A program made the translations under genes and the position numbers. Shown piece by piece: positions 56,657 to 64,000 of a stretch of DNA of 64,000 nt; position 1 is the first letter of the stretch, and every line of letters begins with the position of its first letter. Source of the DNA: Ustulina deusta. Its lineage: Eukaryota > Ascomycota > Sordariomycetes > Xylariales > Xylariaceae. The DNA is taken from positions 434,001-498,000 of the forward strand of contig JAJNNX010000016.1 in NCBI GenBank assembly GCA_023159155.1, written 5' to 3'. The notes beneath the pieces were generated by a model. It was not told where the DNA came from, did no database searches, and was given only the letters and a program-made list of their open reading frames with translations.

Positions 56657-57811
56657 TGCTCGTAGAGCTGTTTGGGAGTGTACGTGCCATGGTCTGTAGA
56701 TGATAACAATATAATTCTTGCCCGCCATTTTGGTTGTGGGATCGTCAGTACGAAAACAATGTCGAATAAGGAATCTTGATTTCGCGTCACGAAGCTGGAC
56801 GCGATCCATTAGCCTAATCCAACACCTGGTGATCTGCATTTGATCGGCATGAAATATTCCTTAACGAGTATAGCAGCCCTGGCCCGGGTCGGACCGTACT
56901 ACCGAATCCGCCAGGATCGCTGTCGAACTCGCTCCATCTAGTCTAGGCTAAGTTTAGGTCGATTGCGGCTGACTAAAACTGCCTTCGTGATTTTCCAGCA
57001 CGTCAGTAATCGCCCTTCAACCGCAAATGCACCCTGCAATCCAGACACGCCATGCTCGCTACTGTGACTATGACAGCATGAGCTCAGTGGTTGACATCAT
57101 ATTTGTCTCATTACGCCCCTATCGCGACGCTTCACTATATAGAGGGGGGTTCCAACGTTGTCCAGAACAAATTCACTCCATATTTCCCGGTGGCGGTTGC
57201 AGGGCTCGAAACCGTTGCGCATAGCTAGTACCGGTATACTGCATTCGACTGTTTGGGTAGCATCTGAACAGGGGAGGGGGCAATACTTTCAGCCCCGAAT
57301 CTAAGCGACTCTGCAGGTCAGACGCCAGGCGTGTGCTTGCAGCCTGCATGCGGACATAGCAGGCATAATCATCCTACACTATCTACCGAGCCAGGACCCT
57401 CAACCACTGGCGTGTCTGACGTACCGGCAGGTGAATGAGTGGGAGTGCTGCGATGCAACAGTTGGTCGGTCGGCTGCGCTGCAGTTCGTGTCTTTCTCAC
57501 TGTTCGATGTATTGCGCAGGCATGTCACAGGCCAGACATCCGGTCTTGGGCCCGTCTGGGCCACGGGGAGTGCTGCAACAATCGCAACAATTTTCATTTC
57601 TGCTGCTTCGTGATGACGATGCTGTAGCGGCCTGGTCGGGATATCTCCGCTTGCGCATAACTTTACGCTAACCCTGAACACCATCTTAGCCATCTAAGAC
57701 AATTACCCAGCATCCCAAATACACCGCCACCCTGAAACAACGCCGCACCTTGTATTCCCGCGTCTCCATGCACGTTGCCTATTGAGGTAGTGTGGGACTA
57801 GGTAGTTGGGT
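56657..57811. other. Intergenic, convergent 3' ends
   Basis: No gene was recognised between the 3' ends of the CmcJ-like gene (plus) and the C2H2 gene (minus). A single CCCTGCAATCC word at 57032-57042 matches the repeats in the shared promoter at 55392-55441. Confidence 0.5.
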
Positions 57812-58607
57812 TTACCTTCCAGCTTCACTGTCGTCATAGATGTCCAGCTCCTCCACCGCGCATGTCGCCAAATGATCCCACATCGTCGCCGATGACTTTG
57901 CCTGTATTTGATATTGGGTCATTGAGGTTGCAGCAGCTGCTGCTGCTATAGCAGCCGCTCGAGGATTCTCCAACACTGCCAATCGACTGGGGCGTGGTCG
58001 GCCGTTGGAATATCGTCGGATCTTATTGCAGCTCTGCTTAGCTAGGTGTGTGTCTCTGGCGGAGCTGCGTGTGAAGATTGCACCGCACAAGGGGCAGATA
58101 CACTTATTGCTGGCGCCAGATTTCTCCTTCATATGCCTCATAAGATTGCTCTTAGATGAAAATTCCCGGCCATTGCATCCGTGTTCCCAGCAACGTGGTT
58201 TTTCATCACGCTCCGCGAGTTTATCATTGTTCGGGCCATCTAGCGGGTCTGATACTGCCGTCGGCTGACTTAGTGATGCCGGACACGGATTAGATGATAC
58301 AAAATTCCCCAATGTCTGCTGACATGAAGTCATTGGGGTGTAAAGCATATTGGAGCCATTGGATAGGCCGCTAGCAGCACTGATACTATCAAGTTCAAAG
58401 AGACTACTGCATATTAGTTTGCTGCCATTTAGTCTTCAGTATACTGGCTTACCTTCGAGAGAGATGCTGGTTATCGAAGCCAGACGGTCCACCAAATACC
58501 AGAAACTCGTCTACCAAGCCAGTGAAAGTAGCCGACGGCGCTGCGTTTTCGGGGGTTTCCTCGGGGTCTCCCAGGTGGAAGGAGTTCTGCGATAGTCTAT
58601 AATCCAT
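57812..58607 (-). CDS. C2H2-type zinc-finger regulator
   Basis: Two exons, 58607-58453 and 58406-57812, encode 249 aa; the 46-nt intron is GTAAGC..GCAG. The start is MDYRLSQNSFHLGDPEETPE. Two zinc fingers follow at residues about 124-178: Cys124/Cys129 with His143 (CWEHGCNGREFSSKSNLMRH), and Cys156/Cys159 with His172 and a Cys178 (CPLCGAIFTRSSARDTHLAK). The linker region is basic (NKIRRYSNGRPRPSRL). A short alanine tract (AAAIAAAAAATS) precedes an acidic C-terminus. The N-terminal 110 residues are Ser/Pro-rich. Paired fingers with an incomplete second site are frequent in fungal regulators. Its position beside the citrate synthase, CmcJ-like and PKS genes makes it a candidate pathway-specific activator, but no direct evidence ties it to them. 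Confidence 0.85.
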
Positions 58608-60912
58608 ACGTTAGTAGCCGACTGAGTGCTAGTCGTGTTGAAAAAAAAAACGGGTTGCAAAAGTAGAACCGAAAATGGTCAACCGAGCAACGTTTTCAGG
58701 ATAACAAACAACGAGGCAAACAAATAGATAATAGAAACGGAGCGTCAGGACATGCCGTCTTGATAGCCTTCTAGCACCTCGAGATCACTCCACCGTTCTT
58801 AAGGATAAGTCCGTTCGCCCTATGGCATACATTGTGATGCTAGACTCGCCCGAATTAGTCCAAGCCTTCCATTATGACACGCCGACAACTCTAGAACAGG
58901 AGCAGAGCTGACTTCCATATTGACAAATTGGGTTACTATCTAGCCCGAAGTGTCGATCCTCTGGTGAGACGGCTCAATTGTGATAGAGGCGGATTGGGGC
59001 AGGGTATTGGCTACACCATTTATGCCAAAGCGGTCGAAGCTGCCTTAACAGGATGGGTTGTATGTAGCTATACTACGCATATGCAAGAAACCTTGCACGT
59101 GCAGCTAGTAACGTGTCCTTGCTTGGATTTATATGAGACATGGCAGCGTGAAAAGGTAGGGTACCCAGTGGCTCCACGTGACTATCGTGCAGGCTGTATA
59201 TCGTTGTGATGCCCTTTCGGAATGGCGTCTAGAGGCTAGATCAACTACTAGAGAGTCTAGGACATTGGAGGTGGGGGTTATGCACACTGGTGTTCTTGGC
59301 TCTACCCATTGTCGTCGCGTTGGTACCCAGCCGGCTCAACGGTTTAACGGTTCTCCGTGTACCTCGTGTTAAACCGAGCCCCCAAGAAGGATGCTGGAGT
59401 TGTATTGAAACGTTCTACTAGGCTTATTGGTTGATATTGGCACGCTACTGCTTGTGCAAGGTTGTTTCTTTTTTTCTTTCTTCTTTTTTTTACAGAAAAG
59501 GACACCAATTTCCAGACGTTCAGGTCTTTTATTAGAAAGTTGACCCCTGACCAAGATGGGAACCATGGATAGATGCGTCATGGTATTGTGTATATGCACT
59601 TTACTATTATCGATCCCGAGAACGTACGCAGAAACACCAGCTCGGCTCTCCACACGTATAACGGATAACAGCTGGTAATCCATTACCGCTAACAGCATCC
59701 GCGCCTGTAAATTTAAATAAGCAGTGCTATTAACACATATCTCTAGTCTAGCACCTAATAAAAATAGTTCGGGGAAATGCCAGCACCAATAAAGGAAACA
59801 CTGGCCTTGGTTATAGAAACACCTTGGTAGGCTTTTCTCATCAATGACGTGATAACGCCAAGGAACCACCCCCACGAACGATGTTCCAGTAGAATCTTCC
59901 AGATTTGAGTTGATAGAAGTATTGACTTTTAAGATACGACCAGGCTTTCAACGACCTTCACCCCAGCTTTCAGGCCGCTTATGCATTCCTATTTACACAC
60001 TATCAGCACTTTACATACCCTCCAGGCCGAGCGACTCGTTCTACTAGGGATTAGGTCTCTATGTCGGATGACAAGTATACTGAGAGCATGCTCGACATGG
60101 ACTCGATATGCTTACAAGCAATCCTCGTCTTTTCTGCCATCTAGAGTGTAGGGGGGCAGCATTTAAAATGTCCCATCCCATGTTCAAGCTAACATCTACC
60201 ACCTAAGCTAGACAGAAAAATAGTTACTTAAGAAGCTCAAGTCTCATGTCAGTATTCAGAAAACGAATCTATGTCGACGCTGCGAACATCTACTTCATCG
60301 CCTAACCTATTCTTCCGTACAAGATATTGTCAGTTCCACATACTATGCTGGTCTCTTTTCCACGCGCCCTTCCTCAATGTACAATAGATCAACGAGGCCC
60401 CTTAATCGCGAAGGCGAGCCCACGAGGAGCGGTTATGCGACTGAGAATTACCATCAGTGATAAGAAGGCTGAAAATAGACCGGAGATGCCTCAGGACGGA
60501 CTGCACTTTGCCATAATACCGAGGTAATCAAGCTATTGACGCATATATATATCTATGTTGATAATAATAAACGGTGCCATCGTGTTGTCAGCCAAGCCAC
60601 CAAGGTAACACCAAGTTGTATTTATTTCTGCAACAGCTTTTTCGAGCGAAAGCACTCATGAGACACCACGCACCCGCTTCCCGCAATTGGGCTCGCCGGT
60701 AACATCGCCACGTTTTTTTAGGGCCGGCTAAGGGCTCGCGGCGATGTTCTCATTGAACCCTTCCTTATGAAGAAATGTGAAAACACCTTAGTCTTCTACA
60801 CGTTCCCACAATTAATTATCTTCGTATTTATTGCCGACAGTTTCGGATTCTACTGCTTGAGCATTTTGTTCACCTTCCGATGAACTTTTCTCAACGTCCA
60901 CCCTGCACCTCA

Positions 60913-61101
60913 TTAGATCGTTACTATCCCTTCTTCACTGATCAGTGAGCACACTCTGCCCCCGCATGTACATCCGCCGCGACATTCCACTTCGCCACAG
61001 CAACTCCAAACGAAGCGCTCGGGAAGCTGGACGCGTGATTCCATCGCTGTCGACCATGCCGGGGCGTTTATCGTCATTCTCGGCCAAAAAGCCGCCGTCA
61101 T
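60913..61101 (-). CDS. Short open frame with Cys-rich tail, doubtful
   Basis: A 62-codon ATG frame ends with a cluster of six cysteines (CCGEVECRGGCTCGGRVC). It has no signal peptide and no recognised relative. The same DNA is open in a second frame (60935-61135) with equally plausible codon use (PASRALRLELLWRSGMSRR), so at most one is real. Both may be remnants of an older gene. Confidence 0.15.
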   Translation of the reverse strand: MTAAFWPRMTINAPAWSTAMESRVQLPERFVWSCCGEVECRGGCTCGGRVCSLISEEGIVTI

Positions 61102-61178
61102 AATCTACTTCGATCTTTGGTTGGGGAATGCTCACTGTATTTGTTATGATGCTACTTCCTATTTACTCAGACAGTTGG

Positions 61179-61320
61179 TGTCAGGTGGGTGGTCTCCAGA
61201 GTGAAGTTGGGTTGCAGGTAGGTCACTAGCAGGTAGAAGTACGGGGGTCGGGGCTTAATATTATCATTGATTTCCAAGTCCCCCTTTAACTAGGTGGGAG
61301 GACTCAGGTCGTTATATATC
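61179..61320. repeat. Partial copy of the 62098-62443 inverted-repeat element
   Basis: TGTCAGGTGGGTGG, TCCAGAGTGAAG, AGGTAGGTCACTAGCAGGTAG and GGGCTTAATATT line up with TGTCAAAGGTGAG, CCAGAGTGAAGG, TAGGTCACTAGTAGGTAGGAG and GGGCTCAATATC in the left arm of the element at 62098. The match fades after about 140 bp and I see no matching right arm, so this copy seems truncated or diverged. Confidence 0.6.
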
Positions 61321-61610
61321 TCTAGATTTCCCACTGTGTCCACACAATGAGGTAGCTTCTTACCCCCTGTGATTTTGTACCTGGCAGTTAGCAAGTTTAG
61401 CTGCCTCATTGATCTCATCAAGTCGTCGAATTAAGACGGTAAAATACGCGACGTACGAGTAGTGGTTTATGTCACTTCGGACTCGAAAAGGTGGTCTGGG
61501 ATCTCCTCATCGGCTTGTGGCTCGTCGTGCATCTTTTCGACCTAGTGGCATAGCACATTCTTTCTTTCCGGTCTTGGTCGAACGTGAGTTGTTAAGCATC
61601 TACGGATTTT

Positions 61611-62820
61611 TTATGTTGTTGGAACCACAAAGCGCTGATATGGAATGCCCGGAGTCTGGTCGTCGGAGATCCTGAAGTTCTCAGCAAGCAGCGAAATCAA
61701 TTCTCGTCCGTCGATACCTCGGGCTATTATATCAACTCCGAGCTCTATGAGAACAGGATATAGCGATATGGGGGGTTCCCGTTGTTTTGCAAGGCTATAA
61801 GCAAGACGTTTCATATCAATATTACAGCAATTAATATTAGGATGCTGCAAGGATGTTTATAGTTTGAGCGAGGGTTAGGTACTAAGAACTAAAGAATCCC
61901 TGTCTTATATTAAATGTGACAATGAGTGACTTCTGTGAACACCATCGTCCGCTAAGTGGTGCAGCGGCGTTTTACCGTACTAGGAGCTACCTTTTTGTTA
62001 GGGTTGGTGCTTTGTTGTAGTAAGAATAAGGCCATGGAGGAATCGACACGCGATATACTTCATCCCAGGGCAGGGTAGGATGTGAATCGTCTGACCGTGT
62101 CAAAGGTGAGTGCCCCAGAGTGAAGGTAGGTCACATATAGGTCACTAGTAGGTAGGAGTGTATGGGTAAGGGCTCAATATCTTGTTTCCTGATCTCCATT
62201 TTCCCCAGCATTTGGGGGAAGTCAGTCTTTTATTATCAGGGATATATATCACACCTACCCCTATGGGAGTGGGTATATCAGTATTCTGTATATATATATG
62301 TGTGTGACACCACCCCCTAAGATATTGGGGAAGGTTCAGGAATCAATTGACCACTCTATTGAGCCCTAACTACTACTACTACCTACCTACTTCCTGGCTA
62401 CAGATAGGTCTCTCTATTCACTCTGGACACCGGTACCTTGACAGGCCGGTCCTCATCGCCACAATTGCACCGTATTGAAGTAAGACCTTGGCTACTGTGA
62501 GGGGGCCCATATAACATGCCCAGTGGAAGGCGGTGCCATGCGGCTGGTGAAAGGGGAAGTGTACAGTGGGCATTTCTCTGTGGCTCTTGGACACGGCGCC
62601 TGTAGTTCTTGAGTCAATACGTGCGCCATTGTGTAACAAAAGCGTGGCGGTTTCATCAACGTCTTCTCCGGGAATCAGGAATAATAGCCAATGGAGGCAC
62701 GAGATGTTGTACTTTGCCTTGGATATTGATGCATCTGCCCCAAAGCTAAGCAGGGCAAGGAATTGGCCGAGGCGACATCAGCCGTGCTGTCTCTACCTAC
62801 TGCCCCCGTCTATCTAATTC
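61611..62820 (-). pseudogene. Decayed ankyrin-repeat gene
   Basis: Fragments of ankyrin repeats on the minus strand are split over frames and interrupted by stops. The upstream part reads RLGQFLALLSFGADAS, LHWLLFLIPGEDVDE, ATLLLHNGARIDSR, then GTAFHWACYMGPLTVAKVLL and ends soon after MRTGL, where it runs into the inverted-repeat element at 62443. Downstream, GKTPLHHLADDGVHRS lies near 61920-61980 in another frame with a stop after it. A last fragment (LIELGVDIIARGIDGRELISLL) lies at about 61640-61760. No single splice pattern joins these pieces. Fungal ankyrin genes of this kind are large and often linked to HET/NACHT-type proteins, but no such domain remains here. Confidence 0.7.
62098..62443. 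mobile_element. MITE-like inverted-repeat element, 346 bp
   Basis: The ends are imperfect inverted repeats. The left begins TGTCAAAGGTGAGTGCCCCAG and AGTGAAGGTAGG; the complement of the right end begins TGTCAAGGTACCGGTGTCCAG and AGTGAATAGAG. The pairing continues inward through GGGCTCAATA (62170-62179) against TATTGAGCCC (62357-62366), and TTCCTGA (62186-62192) against TCAGGAA (62337-62343), so each arm is about 100-120 bp. No coding capacity is present. It sits inside the ankyrin-repeat remnant, whose frame meets a stop within the right arm. A target-site duplication is not obvious. It fits a non-autonomous foldback/MITE element. Confidence 0.7.
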
Positions 62821-62955
62821 CCCTCCTAGGATGCCGTAGCATGGTCGTATAAGAGGGTCTATGTGTCATGACACGCACCAATTCAACAAATTGACGGCAT
62901 TGACGGCATTCCCTCAATTGAGATCTACGCAACACGCATTGCATATCCCATCTAG

Positions 62956-64000
62956 CTATGGCCGCAAAATACGAGGATCTAAGTGGCGGCTCCTCGTAGC
63001 TGTGAATGACCCGAGAGAGGATATTGAGGGGCTCTGTATGATGTCAAAGACCGACATGTCTGCACCAGCGACAAGCGCGAGCATATTCCGAATTTCCACA
63101 ACGACCAGAGAGTCAACACCATAGTGTGTGAGTGACTTCTGTATGTCTATCTCGTCCTCGATGAGGAAGATGTCCCTGACCTTCTTGCAGATCGCGCGGA
63201 TAATGATGTCTCTCGCTTCTTCGAATGTAGACGCCTTGGCTATTTCGAGTCCAATGTCCGTCGTGGGCGCCTCCGTGGACTTCCACCCCGATACGGCATC
63301 CCTGGAGTCGTGCGGTCGCAGGGGTGCGAAACGAGCATCGTGGCACATGCCCGTCCCAACCCAATGTGACCCAGGGCTTGTATTGACCCCTACCAAAACT
63401 TGACCACAGAAAGGTGAGGCTATCGCATATTCAATGGCTTCGAGAACATTAACCTCGCTCAGAACCTGATAGCCAAGTTTGCTCAGGCGCTCGGCCACAC
63501 CCTCGTGTTCGGCGGCGTACCCAATCGATTCAACTACACCAAGGTCAATCGAGACTCCTGGAAGGCCTCTCGAGGTGCGATAGCATGCCAGTGCGTCCTG
63601 AAATGTACCCCCAGCAGCATAATTGCTCTGGCTAGAGCTGCCAAACACTCCGGTAAGTGAGGACAGCATGACGAAGAAATCCAATTGTGTAGCACTCAGT
63701 TCCTCATGTAAGTACTTGCTCCCATCAACCTTTGGCTTTACAGCAGCCTCGAAATCAGCAATGGTCATCCGCTCCAGAATCGAATCCTACGAGAAATTGA
63801 TCAGCCCTAGTTTGATTCTAGACGCATGGCAACGCACCTGGAGAACCATGGCCGTATGGATGACCCCACGAATAGGCGGCAGAGACATTTGACAGCGTTT
63901 TAATACTTCTGTCAACTCATTTTTGACCGATATATCGCAAGCATAGACATGTACTTTGCAACCGAGATCCGCCATGTCAGCTTCAAATGGCGCTGTCTTC
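62956..64000 (-). CDS. Highly reducing polyketide synthase, C-terminal KR and ACP (partial)
   Basis: Only the 3' end lies in the window: an exon from the right edge (64000) to 63838, a 51-nt intron (63787-63837) and a last exon 63786-62956, about 331 residues ending at a TAG. The upstream part is ketoreductase (KVHVYACDISVKNEL, IRGVIHTAMVLQDSILERMT, LDFFVMLSSLTGVFGSSSQSNYAAG), with the Ser and Tyr of the KR active site (MLSS.., SNYAAG) visible. The C-terminal acyl-carrier domain shows LTHYGVDSLVVVEIR, whose Ser carries the phosphopantetheine. ACP is the last domain and no thioesterase or reductase follows, as in most fungal HR-PKSs, so chain release needs a partner enzyme. KS, AT, DH and ER lie outside the window. 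Confidence 0.93.

Larger units (their letters stand above)
58608..61610. other. Intergenic, 3 kb without a firm gene
   Basis: No complete gene was recognised. It contains a short ATG frame with a Cys-rich tail at 60913-61101 (minus) and, at 61179-61320, a partial copy of the inverted-repeat element described at 62098-62443. A T-rich stretch is at 59465-59491. Confidence 0.55.

Noticed and set aside
59369..59875. 168-codon open frame, minus strand
   Set aside because: It starts at GTG, and includes a poly-Lys stretch coded by a T-rich simple repeat; no family resemblance.

Overview
The window is nuclear DNA of a filamentous ascomycete (Pezizomycotina, most likely Sordariomycetes; Xylariales is only a guess). 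The main evidence is short GT-AG introns of about 46-170 nt with CTAAC/CTGAC-type branch sites, typical fungal families (Zn2Cys6 and C2H2 regulators, NmrA-like protein, PL4 lyase, MFS transporter, highly reducing PKS), and intergenic DNA full of TACCTA/TAGGTA words. I recognised no tRNA, rRNA, CRISPR array or intact transposon. All exon models come from reading frames, splice signals and family knowledge, without any alignment or RNA data.

Layout. 0-3.7 kb: one two- or three-exon gene for a putative helix-turn-helix (Myb/SANT-like) nuclear protein. 3.7-16 kb: about 12 kb with no gene I can support. 16-29 kb: a WAR1-type Zn2Cys6 regulator, a small two-exon gene of unknown function, a TA-rich tract, a cupin protein, an NmrA-like NAD(P)-binding protein and the peroxisomal import factor PEX13. 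30-46 kb: conserved housekeeping genes, namely mitochondrial aspartyl-tRNA synthetase, an AP180/Yap1801-type clathrin adaptor, TFIIH subunit TFB3/MAT1, NudC, and the prefoldin-like URI/Bud27. 47-52 kb: a seven-exon secreted rhamnogalacturonan lyase (PL4) and a DHA1-type MFS drug/H+ antiporter.

53.5-64 kb looks like the edge of a secondary-metabolite gene cluster. It holds a citrate-synthase-family enzyme without an obvious mitochondrial presequence, divergently paired over a 545-bp shared promoter with a CmcJ/AsaB-type hydroxylase-desaturase homologue. Next come a two-finger C2H2 regulator and, running off the right end, the KR-ACP terminus of a highly reducing polyketide synthase. HR-PKS plus an extra citrate synthase is the pairing known from alkylcitrate pathways (squalestatin, maleidrides), so the likely product class is an alkylcitrate-derived polyketide. 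Within this region lie a decayed ankyrin-repeat gene and a 346-bp inverted-repeat (MITE-like) element inserted in it.

Two genes (AP180 and the citrate synthase) each need a GC-AG intron to give family-consistent proteins.
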